Assembly: GCA_913046025.1 (NCBI GenBank)
Contig: CAJWRP010000213.1
Span: 1-5,185 of the forward strand
Direction: 5' to 3'
Length of the DNA stretch: 5,185 bases
Origin: an uncultured Chloroflexota bacterium
GTDB lineage: Bacteria; Chloroflexota; Dehalococcoidia; SAR202; UBA11138
Positions 1 through 5,185 of this stretch are shown here, one piece after another (positions within the stretch are counted from its first letter, which is position 1; each line of letters opens with the position of its first letter). The notes under the pieces are model-generated. The model searched no databases and was not told where the DNA came from. It saw nothing but the letters and a program-made list of their open reading frames with translations. The position numbers and the translations under genes were made by a program.

Positions 1-1
1 G

Positions 2-247
2 GTTAACACCGTGACTGTTGGGCCAGAGGGGGAACTTCTGGGGACTAATACCGACAGCTATGGCTTCATGACCAACCTAAGCGACGGTGCCTCCGGTTGG
101 CGGGCCCAACAGGGGCCGGCGGTTGTTGTCGGTGCCGGTGGCGCTGCCCGCGCCGTAGTGATCGCGCTGCTGGTCACGGTGCCGCTGGGGCTGCCGGTTC
201 AGAGCCGCTGCACGCAGCTGCAATTATCGCGAGCGAGACCATGCTGA
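2..247 (+). pseudogene. aroE: Shikimate dehydrogenase fragment, truncated at the 3' side (and cut by the window edge at 5')
   Basis: Read from base 2, the frame gives VNTV, then GTNTDSYGF, then [20 protein letters not shown]. These are the substrate-side NTD(x)xGF motif and the glycine-rich NADP-binding loop GAGGAAR of shikimate dehydrogenase, which reduces 3-dehydroshikimate to shikimate with NADPH in aromatic amino acid synthesis. The order and spacing match the family. Recognisable homology stops at about base 172, right after the first helix of the Rossmann fold. The remaining codons to the stop at 245-247 ([15 protein letters not shown]...) do not resemble AroE, and neither do the other two frames. 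About half of the usual 270-280 residue protein, including most of the cofactor domain, is therefore missing. The fragment is GC-rich and the following DNA is AT-rich, as expected at a rearrangement junction. The 5' part may be intact outside the window. Confidence 0.8.
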
Positions 248-650
248 CTATTAAAGTCATTAGGCCTCCTCGTCTGCGATTTCTCCAGGACCTCATGTGC
301 AATCCTCCTACTGCTATTGTTAGCCTCACTTAGATATTAATTATGAGGCATTTAGATAAGGTGACCCTGATCTATAGAGTAATTCATTGTGGTGCCGAGC
401 TAATAAGAATCCAGAACTCCCAGGAATTTCTTGCCTTAACTAAACTTAGAAGTTAATTAACGGACTAGTGATATATCAATATATGGACGTAAAACATTTA
501 AATTACGCTGGCGGAGACAATAGCAGATTGGCTCGACTTTTGTCAACCAAGCCCTTGCTTGGCGTATAGTCTTATAAGGTCGGTAAACGTCCGAAATACC
601 ACCCAAATTTGGCCAAACTGCTTAAGTCTAATTGATGACAAGTTTGCAGT
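248..650. other. AT-rich non-coding stretch
   Basis: About 400 bases with frequent stops in all frames and no recognisable protein. It contains small palindromes (GTTAATTAAC at 452-461, GATATATC at 470-477) and the candidate promoter with inverted repeat at 540-570. I see no tRNA, rRNA or terminator in it. Confidence 0.5.
540..570 (+). promoter_or_regulatory. Candidate promoter with a 19-bp spacer and centred inverted repeat
   Basis: TTGTCA (540-545, 5 of 6 to TTGACA) and TATAGT (565-570, 5 of 6 to TATAAT) are separated by 19 bases. The spacer holds a perfect inverted repeat, CCAAGC-CCTT-GCTTGG (547-562), centred on it. A stretched 19-20 bp spacer with a dyad in it is the hallmark of MerR-family-controlled promoters, but no MerR gene is in the window. 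The phosphorylase start at 729 would lie about 150 bases downstream of transcription start. This is inferred from sequence only. Confidence 0.35.
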
Positions 651-713
651 GTGGTAACTGCTTGCCACGGGGTTGTGGAGTATAGTGAACAACGTGATTA
701 TTCTATATTTGAG

Positions 714-718
714 AGGAG
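714..718 (+). promoter_or_regulatory. Ribosome binding site that decides the phosphorylase start
   Basis: AGGAG (within GAGAGGAG, 711-718) stands 10 bases before the ATG at 729. It favours that ATG over the in-frame GTG at 651. The 26 extra residues from 651 have no match to the family, whose proteins begin at the conserved IGILG strand. Confidence 0.6.
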
Positions 719-728
719 ATGGACAAGG

Positions 729-1511
729 ATGATTGGAATTCTAGGGGCAGCTCAGTATGAAAGCGTTCTGGAGACTCAAGATGAAAGAACCGTTGTAACA
801 ACTCGATTCGGTGATGTCCCCTTGCTTAGAGGCACCATTGCGGGCCAGGAAATTGCCTACATTCGGCGTTTTGGGTGGGAAAACAATCTAGCTTCTGATG
901 TTGTAAATCACCCTGCAAATGCACTGGCGTTTCGTAGTATGGGTGTACGCCGGGTCATTACCATGAATGGCTTTGGTGGCGTAGGACGAGATATCCAAAA
1001 CAACGATTTGGTGATTTACAGCGATTACATCCGTATGGTCGAGCGAGTTCCTACGACGATATTTGTTGGCGAGCCCCGTTGGCCCAGAGCCCATATGAAG
1101 ACGCCATTTTGTCCAGAGATGCGCAGTGCTCTGGCCGCTGCGTCCCGGGAGAACAGCGATAGGCGCGTGATCGAAGAGGCAGTGAATATCTGTGTGCAGG
1201 GGCCGCATGACGAGACACCCGCAGAAATTGAAGCGTATCGCCGTCTTGGTGCAGATATCATCTGCACCACTGTCTATCCAGAAGTCGTCTACTTCCGGGA
1301 GTTGGAGATGTGCTTTGCGGGTATTTGCTGGATCTGCGACATTGCTGGTGAAGAGGGAGAACGTGACTGGGTAATGATTTCGCCTGAAGAGCTGGGTCCT
1401 ATAGTGCGGGCCGCCGTGGCAGCTGTTCCAGACGCCGTATCTTGCTCTTGCCAATCCACCTGGGTAGGTAACGAAGATAAGCTCCCGGCCTGGTATCGCG
1501 AGATCCGTTAG
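729..1511 (+). CDS. Divergent methylthioadenosine phosphorylase / purine nucleoside phosphorylase family protein
   Basis: A 260-residue protein with the PNP/MTAP fold, a normal length for the family. Visible family landmarks are IGILG (2-6), NHPANALAFRSMGVRRVI (60-77), CVQGP with a following T-x-AE (155-166), GADIICTTVYPE (174-185), D204 in the ICDIAG segment, and a C-terminal CSC (239-241) where MTAPs carry a CxC. Classical members cleave methylthioadenosine or a purine nucleoside with phosphate in the cytoplasm. Several pocket positions differ from classical MTAP when aligned by eye: GGTG of the phosphate loop is GAAQ (6-9), RHG is RFG (47-49), GPRF is GPHD (158-161), GMT is CTT (179-181) and DYD is DIA (204-206). 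The substrate is therefore uncertain and activity may differ. The start at 729 is chosen for its ribosome binding site; an in-frame GTG at 651 would add 26 unrelated residues. The gene converges on the MFS gene. Family is confident, exact function is not. Confidence 0.8.
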   Translation: MIGILGAAQYESVLETQDERTVVTTRFGDVPLLRGTIAGQEIAYIRRFGWENNLASDVVNHPANALAFRSMGVRRVITMNGFGGVGRDIQNNDLVIYSDYIRMVERVPTTIFVGEPRWPRAHMKTPFCPEMRSALAAASRENSDRRVIEEAVNICVQGPHDETPAEIEAYRRLGADIICTTVYPEVVYFRELEMCFAGICWICDIAGEEGERDWVMISPEELGPIVRAAVAAVPDAVSCSCQSTWVGNEDKLPAWYREIR

Positions 1512-1554
1512 TTGTTGGAACGGGTACTGGAGCCGCCTCAGGACTACAACCGAA

Positions 1555-2820
1555 CTAGGGCATAGTGGTGGGTCGACCTGATGCTGTTTCATTAGATGTG
1601 GTCCCATTAACAGATGGGTGGACAGGCCTGTTGGCCAGCAGGAATGTTAGGGAGCCCAAGACATATATGGGCATGAAAGTAAGCATGACTATGTCGTAGC
1701 TATTCGTCGTATCGCGAATCCATCCGCTGAAGATTGGCGATATCATCATGCCAGCATTATGGAACAGGCTCATGAAGCCCATTATGCTGGCAAATCTGCT
1801 GCGCCCGAAGTAGTTTCCGACCATGAGCCAGTTGACGGACGTGACTCCCTCTATCAGCGAGAATCCAATGACGAACAGAATTAGGGAAGGTAGTCCGTCT
1901 AATAGGTATAGCGACAGCAGGCCCAAAGCGCCGCCGTTCATGCCAACGAAGAGCAGCTTCCGGGGCGACATGTAATCACCAGCAACACCCATGCCGAACC
2001 GGAGCGGGATGGAAATGAAGAACATGGCCGAGACTATCAAAGCAGCCTGCTGAGCCTCATATCCTTTATCTTCCAGGATCGGGAATATGTGAATAACAAC
2101 GGCGTTGGTGGCTGATACTCGAATTGTCAGACCAAGCAGGAGAAGCCAGAATGCTGAGGTCTTGATGGCCTGTTTCACGGTGAAGTCAGGGCCATCAGTG
2201 CCGGAGTCTGATTTGGGTTTAGCGACCGTTGAACTGTCTTGGCTTCCCTCTAGTGGACTCTCTACTTCTATTGGGTCTCCGTCAGGGCCTTGCCCGATGT
2301 CCTCAGGCCGACTACGGATTACCTTGGCAATGGGTATGGTTATGCAAACGATGAAAATGCCCGCATACATTAGGGTGTCCCGCCACCCAATGGTTGCGAT
2401 ACCTAAACCTAAAAGCGGTACAACAATGGCCCCGCCACCAGCGAAACTGGTCATTAAGGTAGACAGGGCGACGCCTTTTCTTCGGACGAACCACTGGTTC
2501 ACGACGGCCATTAAGGTCTGTCCCAGGCCGGCAGTTTTGCCGACAGACACAACGCCAACAAAGAGTACGATGAACTGCCAGTATATTGTGGCACGAGACA
2601 CCAGGATGAGGCCTATGCCGGCCGTGATGCCGCCTATGAGGATCATTCTTCTGGCACCGTAGTGGTCGACCAGCCAGCCGACAAGAGGTCCGCCAAGGCC
2701 GCCTTCCGCCCGGGATAAACTGAAGACCAGGGACATTGCGGTATAGCTTACGTTGAGGTCCGTGCGGATGGACTGGAAGAAGATAGAGAAGCCGGAGGAG
2801 ACGGTGCCGTTACCGAACAT
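1555..2820 (-). CDS. MFS transporter (monocarboxylate/organic-anion porter type), N-terminus uncertain
   Basis: 421 residues from the first ATG, strongly hydrophobic, with the two-bundle MFS layout. Motif A is GWLVDHYGARRM (48-59), a weaker counterpart is GVAGDYMSPRKLL (278-290), and a hydrophilic central loop spans about 167-218. The stretch SRAEGGLGGPLVG (36-48) and the later RRKG-ALS (113-120) are typical of porters related to the monocarboxylate/oxalate-formate group. It is predicted to move a small organic anion or similar solute across the inner membrane; the substrate cannot be read from sequence. Counting from ATG 2820, only the tail of the first membrane helix is present. The missing part is encoded in frame upstream to 2892 without a standard start codon (see separate entry), so the translation start is unresolved. 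There is only a weak AAGG before ATG 2820. The gene ends 43 bases from the convergent phosphorylase gene, and the enolase-family gene lies upstream on the same strand beyond a terminator. Confidence 0.85.
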   Translation of the reverse strand: MFGNGTVSSGFSIFFQSIRTDLNVSYTAMSLVFSLSRAEGGLGGPLVGWLVDHYGARRMILIGGITAGIGLILVSRATIYWQFIVLFVGVVSVGKTAGLGQTLMAVVNQWFVRRKGVALSTLMTSFAGGGAIVVPLLGLGIATIGWRDTLMYAGIFIVCITIPIAKVIRSRPEDIGQGPDGDPIEVESPLEGSQDSSTVAKPKSDSGTDGPDFTVKQAIKTSAFWLLLLGLTIRVSATNAVVIHIFPILEDKGYEAQQAALIVSAMFFISIPLRFGMGVAGDYMSPRKLLFVGMNGGALGLLSLYLLDGLPSLILFVIGFSLIEGVTSVNWLMVGNYFGRSRFASIMGFMSLFHNAGMMISPIFSGWIRDTTNSYDIVMLTFMPIYVLGSLTFLLANRPVHPSVNGTTSNETASGRPTTMP

Positions 2821-2892
2821 GCCTTGAATGGAAGCAGCGGCGACAACGTACCAGCCGTAGAACGGGCGCTTTCGTGATTCGCTTTGAATTAG
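2821..2892 (-). other. In-frame N-terminal extension of the MFS gene without a canonical start codon
   Basis: Reading the minus strand upstream of ATG 2820 gives, in frame, 24 codons containing KRPFYGWYVVAAASIQG. This is the usual cytoplasmic lead-in and first half of membrane helix 1 of this porter family (FYGWxVVAAA). Codon 2895-2893 is TAG, and between it and 2820 there is no ATG, GTG or TTG; only ATT (2889-2887) is a possible rare start. A GTG (2901-2899) lies in frame two codons before the TAG, so a nonsense change at codon 3 of an ancestral GTG-started gene is one reading. Conservation of the segment says it is, or recently was, coding. Confidence 0.7.
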
Positions 2893-2933
2893 CTAGTCCA
2901 CGCTTTCTGCAGAGGTAACTGAGTAGGTTAGCC

Positions 2934-2942
2934 ACTATAGCA
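2934..2942 (-). promoter_or_regulatory. Possible extended -10 promoter for the MFS gene
   Basis: On the minus strand TGCTATAGT (2942-2934) fits the extended -10 pattern TGnTATAAT with one mismatch. No good -35 is seen. Transcription would begin near 2927, which leaves only a short leader before the in-frame GTG at 2901 or the extension at 2892. This supports translation starting upstream of ATG 2820. Confidence 0.3.
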
Positions 2943-3122
2943 GAAGCGATGTAAGTTGGCTTATTTACAACTCTTTGGCGCAATGAATAATTGCCTGTAC
3001 GCGCCGATGTTAGGTATTTCAAGTACTCAAAAAAGATAGTAGGAATCTGATGAAATATCATGCCTAGATGGAGTTAACGGGGAAGGGGTTTCTGCGGTGG
3101 CTGCGCTAAAGTTATGTTGCCT

Positions 3123-3175
3123 AAAAGAGCCCGGCCAAGTCAGTCGCCTCACGATGATTTCGGCCAGGCTCTTTT
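3123..3175 (-). terminator. Strong intrinsic terminator after the enolase-family gene, probably bidirectional
   Basis: The arms AAAAGAGCCCGGCC (3123-3136) and GGCCAGGCTCTTTT (3162-3175) are complementary except at one position. On the minus strand that position is a G-U pair, and the stem is followed by a T run. The loop can pair further (AAGTCA with TGATTT, then TCG with CGA), giving a long hairpin with a five-base tip. It begins 28 bases past the enolase-family stop, so it should end that transcript before the MFS gene. The + strand also ends in six T's, but no gene on that strand reads into it nearby. Confidence 0.85.
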
Positions 3176-3202
3176 TTCTCTAAGGGTTTTAAATTAACAG
3201 GT

Positions 3203-4291
3203 CTAGTTCACCGCGAAGCGCTCCAGGGCCTCGTCGTCGAACTCTATTCCGAAGCCAGGTGACTGGGGCAAGACTAGCATGCCATCCTCGACTGTGGGCT
3301 CCTCCTTAAATAGGGGATATGCCCAAGGCATCAACTCTGTGTAGATGCCGTTGGGAATGGCGGCCATACCGTGCATAAGGAACTCCGGTGCCAAATGGCT
3401 GACCACCGGCAGATTGAAAGCCTCTGCCATATGCGCGACCTTCATCCACTGAGTAATGCCACCAGCGCGCAGCAGGTCGACCATGACGATATCGATGGAC
3501 CTATGCTCCAGCAAGTATCGGAACGGCATAATGCCGTAGTGATACTCGCCAGCAGCCACAGGAGTGTCTAGCGCGTCGGCGATTCGGGAAAGGCCCTCGA
3601 AGTCGCTGTAGTGCGTGGGGTCCTCCAGCCAGTACAGGTCATACGCGGCCAGCTCCCGACCAATGGATATGGCCGTGTTTACGTCCCAGCCTTGATTGAT
3701 GTCCAGCATCACATCGATATTCGGGCCTACGGTCTCCCGCATGACCTGCATCCGGGCGATCTCTTTGGCCGCTGTGTCCTCAGCGCCCATGCGGAATTTC
3801 ATGGCCTTGTATCCCTGGGCAACCAGCTCAGCCGAACTCTCTGCGAGCTCCTCTAAAGAGTATGGCCTCCATAGCTTGCCGCTGTAGTAAGTTGGCACCC
3901 GATCTCTGAATCCGCCTAGTAACCGGTATACAGGCTCGCCCAGGGCCTTGCCCTTCAGGTCCCAAATAGCGACGTCGATGGCGGATACCGTCCGTGTTGC
4001 CAGGCCAGCCGGTGAACCGCTACCAGCCAACGTAGTCAAACTGTGGTTAATGGCCTCCACGTTAATGGGGTCTTCTCCAATAACCTGCTCACATAAAGCA
4101 TCCAGCGATGCCTTAAGGGCGGGCACCATCACGGAGCTGGTGAAACCTGCATAACTAATACCATCGATGCCCTCGTCAGTATGTAGCTCTAGCGTAATGA
4201 AATTAGATGCCAGCGAGGCTAGTCCATCTCCAAGCGGACCTGAATCTCTCGGCACGCTTACTACTTTTGTCGTGAATCCTGTTACTTTCAT
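3203..4291 (-). CDS. Mandelate racemase/muconate lactonizing enzyme family protein (enolase superfamily), probable sugar-acid dehydratase
   Basis: 362 residues, a full-length member with the N-terminal capping domain (about 1-125) and the TIM barrel. Barrel motifs are in order: KFR at 165-167, the metal ligands D197 (LDINQ), E223 (WLEDP) and E249 (AGEYHYG), then D272 (VDLLRAGGIT) and H299 (SHLAPE), which form the Asp-His dyad of the mandelate racemase subgroup, and E319 (YTEL). These enzymes use Mg2+ to abstract the proton next to a carboxylate, giving racemisation or, more often, dehydration of a sugar acid in the cytoplasm. The second lysine of the usual KxK is arginine (R167), so the His-Asp dyad is the likely base and a one-epimer dehydratase is more likely than a racemase. 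The substrate cannot be named. The start is supported by AGAGG five bases before the ATG. Its transcript should stop at the hairpin downstream, ahead of the MFS gene. Confidence 0.92.
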   Translation of the reverse strand: MKVTGFTTKVVSVPRDSGPLGDGLASLASNFITLELHTDEGIDGISYAGFTSSVMVPALKASLDALCEQVIGEDPINVEAINHSLTTLAGSGSPAGLATRTVSAIDVAIWDLKGKALGEPVYRLLGGFRDRVPTYYSGKLWRPYSLEELAESSAELVAQGYKAMKFRMGAEDTAAKEIARMQVMRETVGPNIDVMLDINQGWDVNTAISIGRELAAYDLYWLEDPTHYSDFEGLSRIADALDTPVAAGEYHYGIMPFRYLLEHRSIDIVMVDLLRAGGITQWMKVAHMAEAFNLPVVSHLAPEFLMHGMAAIPNGIYTELMPWAYPLFKEEPTVEDGMLVLPQSPGFGIEFDDEALERFAVN

Positions 4292-4296
4292 CTCTG

Positions 4297-4301
4297 CCTC
4301 T
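4297..4301 (-). promoter_or_regulatory. Ribosome binding site of the enolase-family gene
   Basis: On the minus strand AGAGG is followed by CAGAG and then ATG (4291). The five-base spacing is close to optimal and fixes the start. Confidence 0.7.
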
Positions 4302-4447
4302 TTTCCAACGTTAGTTCAATCAAAATCCGTGATTCGGACCAGAGGGCACTAGATTATCAGCATCGGGGTTTTACTGCTATCAGAGGTAATTCAGCCAATC
4401 AAACCGCCTTAGTGCTGAACTCGGGTGCCCGGGTGAGGCGGCGGCGG

Positions 4448-4536
4448 GCCGTTGGCGAAGGGAAAGAACCGTTGAATCGCGAGAGGGCAATCGTAGAGGG
4501 ATTCGACTGAGGACGACCTTCACCCACAAGAACGGC
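4448..4536 (+). ncRNA. Nested stem structure (possible stem I of the leader)
   Basis: Complementary segments nest without crossing: GCCGTT (4448-4453) with AACGGC (4531-4536); GGCGAAGG (4454-4461) with CCTTCACC (4517-4524), one mismatch; and GTTGAATC (4471-4478) with GATTCGAC (4500-4507), one G-U. The internal loop is nine bases on each side and begins with a possible tandem G-A pair (GA 4462-4463 against GA 4515-4516), as in kink-turns. The G-U is a C-A mismatch on the other strand, which slightly favours the + strand. The segment is more GC-rich than its flanks. Pairing was found by eye. Confidence 0.4.
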
Positions 4537-4617
4537 GGTTATGGACATTAAGGTGTCAACCTTTGGAGCAAACAGGTTATCTCCCTTAGTGCCTAGCCTC
4601 CTCTAGGTTATTGGTGA

Positions 4618-4651
4618 TTGTGAGAGCTTTGACGCCCCAAAGCTCTCACAA
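4618..4651. repeat. Perfect 14-bp inverted repeat with six-base loop
   Basis: TTGTGAGAGCTTTG (4618-4631) and CAAAGCTCTCACAA (4638-4651) are exact reverse complements around ACGCCC. There is no T run on either side, so it is not an ordinary terminator. A second small inverted repeat, CCTAG-CCTCCT-CTAGG (4592-4607), precedes it, and CCTAGG recurs at 4654-4659. In the T-box reading this is the stem just before the antiterminator; otherwise it could be a dyad binding site or RNA stabiliser. Confidence 0.85.
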
Positions 4652-4732
4652 CACCTAGGCAGCGCGGGTGGTACTACAAATACCTACGCTGCACATAGCA
4701 TAGGCGTTTAGAGGAATATAATAAGTAAGCTT

Positions 4733-4810
4733 TTAAGCTTCCATTTCCAGGATTTTTCTCAACATCTGGCGCATGTCACCCTGGTCGTCCACGATCATTA
4801 CGCGCAGCAT
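4733..4810 (-). pseudogene. Response-regulator receiver domain stub, 25 codons
   Basis: On the minus strand ATG (4810-4808) opens a frame whose first residues include RVMIVDDQGDMR and then LRKILEMEA before TAA (4735-4733). This is beta-1 and helix 1 of a CheY-like receiver, with the paired aspartates (residues 8-9) that help bind Mg2+ in the phosphorylation pocket. A full receiver has about 120 residues; the phospho-accepting Asp, the Thr/Ser and the Lys are all absent, and the sequence after the stop does not continue the fold in any frame I tried. It lies 63 bases downstream of the LuxR-type fragment on the same strand, as if a second regulator of a tandem pair had lost all but its first codons. 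No clear ribosome binding site. Confidence 0.7.
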
Positions 4811-4873
4811 TATTAAGCTCTATGAACCGAAAATAGTGATAAGTGATCAGGTGTAGGAGTAGAAAAGGGGACT

Positions 4874-5185
4874 TTAGTTGCCGTTAGTCTGCTCCAGATA
4901 AGTGCGAACGGCCGCTACCCTCGGGTCTACGTCGCCGCGCATGTCTATCAAGAGCCTCTTATAGATCTGAGACAGGTTGTCCTGCACTTCGGCCTCATTC
5001 ATCACAAGTTCCCGGCCGATAGCATGGTTGGAAAATCCTTGAACCAACAGTTCCAGGCACTTTAACTGCGTTGGAACCAGCCTGGCCAGCGCTTGGCCCT
5101 GTCTGGGCGTTAAGACTTTTGTGAGAGATGGATCTATGACCAGAAGGCCCCAGGCCGCACCTTTCACAGCGCGCAACACGGTCTC
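4874..5185 (-). CDS. NarL/LuxR-type response regulator, C-terminal DNA-binding part (5' end outside window)
   Basis: The frame is open to the window edge (ETVLRAVKG...), so the GTG at 5179 is not a real start. ETVLRAVKGAAWGLLVIDPSL resembles the end of a receiver and linker of NarL-family regulators (typically ...IRAVxxGxxxLDPxL). The following LVPTQLKCLELLVQGFSN and AIGRELVMNEAEVQDNLSQI align with the LuxR/GerE helix-turn-helix (LTxxExxVLxLLAxGxSNxEIAxxLxxSxxTVKxHxxxI). The recognition helix is altered: TVKxH is EVQDN, and the conserved Glu of LTxxE is Gln. A phosphorylation-controlled transcription regulator is the normal role; targets are unknown. The C-terminus after the HTH (about 25 residues) has normal length. 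The receiver domain presumably lies upstream, beyond the window. Confidence 0.75.
   Translation of the reverse strand, partial: ETVLRAVKGAAWGLLVIDPSLTKVLTPRQGQALARLVPTQLKCLELLVQGFSNHAIGRELVMNEAEVQDNLSQIYKRLLIDMRGDVDPRVAAVRTYLEQTNGN

Larger units (their letters stand above)
4448..4692 (+). promoter_or_regulatory. Candidate T-box-like leader with no downstream gene
   Basis: Three elements occur in the order of a T-box leader on the + strand: a multi-segment stem (4448-4536), a stable hairpin just before the T-box (4618-4651), and GGGTGGTAC (4666-4674). The last matches nine consecutive bases of the T-box consensus AGGGTGGNACCGCG and sits inside a hairpin with arms GCAGCG (4659-4664) and CGCTGC (4687-4692). 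T-box RNAs bind uncharged tRNA and control synthetase or amino-acid genes. Against the call: the second half of the consensus (CCGCG) is TACA, I cannot fix a specifier codon, and no + strand gene follows. An SD-like AGAGGAA (4710-4716) comes next but leads into stops, so any regulated gene is gone. On the minus strand the region could instead be leader sequence of the enolase-family gene. Confidence 0.35.

Noticed and set aside
1512..1554. Weak GTTGT...ACAAC pairing between the convergent genes as a shared terminator
   Set aside because: The stem is short with inner mismatches, and no T run follows on either strand.
888..1607. Long minus-strand open frame (239 codons) opposite the phosphorylase
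   Set aside because: It lies antisense to a clear family gene, has no recognisable domain, and overlaps the end of the MFS gene.
2105..2662. 185-codon + strand open frame opposite the MFS gene
   Set aside because: Its Pro/Met/Thr-rich translation is the mirror of hydrophobic codons on the other strand; no family match.
2810..3061. 83-codon minus-strand frame upstream of the MFS gene
   Set aside because: It overlaps the conserved MFS N-terminus in another frame, shows no homology, and is not needed to explain the region.
4311..4510. Open + strand frame ending in ...NRERAIVEGFD before TGA
   Set aside because: No ATG near its start, no recognisable protein, arginine run from a GGC/GCG repeat; better explained as structured non-coding DNA.
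4498..4510. GGATTCGACTG resembling the 5' GGATTCGACGG of tmRNA
   Set aside because: No matching acceptor end, tag peptide frame or T-loop sequence is found downstream.
4618..4651. Perfect hairpin as an intrinsic terminator
   Set aside because: There is no T run after the stem on either strand.

Overview
The window is a bacterial accessory-type region with three apparently full-length metabolic genes in the middle and gene fragments at both ends. The organism cannot be named from the sequence. A marine SAR202-like Chloroflexota (Dehalococcoidia) relative is my best guess, because an enolase-superfamily dehydratase next to an MFS porter of this subtype fits what is known of those genomes. This is inference, not proof.

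Layout, left to right. Bases 2-172 (+) encode the middle of shikimate dehydrogenase (AroE); the homology then stops abruptly and the frame closes at 247. About 400 bases of AT-rich non-coding DNA follow, holding one candidate promoter with a centred inverted repeat. A divergent methylthioadenosine/purine nucleoside phosphorylase family gene follows (729-1511, +). It converges on an MFS transporter gene (1555-2820, -), with 43 bases between them. The transporter's conserved N-terminus continues in frame upstream to about 2892 but has no ordinary start codon there. A mandelate racemase/muconate lactonizing enzyme family gene lies upstream on the same strand (3203-4291, -), and a strong hairpin terminator (3123-3175) separates the two.

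The right side (4302-4732) has no convincing gene. It holds nested complementary segments (4448-4536), a perfect 14-bp hairpin (4618-4651) and, just after it, a nine-base match to the core of the T-box element (GGGTGGTAC, 4666-4674) inside another hairpin. Together these look like a T-box-type leader on the + strand that has lost its downstream gene. What follows is a 25-codon stub of a response-regulator receiver domain on the opposite strand (4733-4810), and then the C-terminal LuxR/NarL-type part of a second response regulator that runs off the window edge (4874-5185, -).

How the genes may work together: the enolase-family enzyme (probably a sugar-acid dehydratase) and the MFS porter could form a uptake-plus-catabolism pair, but the terminator between them argues for separate transcripts. 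The phosphorylase homologue has its own promoter region and no visible pathway partner. The truncated aroE, the receiver stub and the orphan leader suggest that the edges have been rearranged repeatedly.
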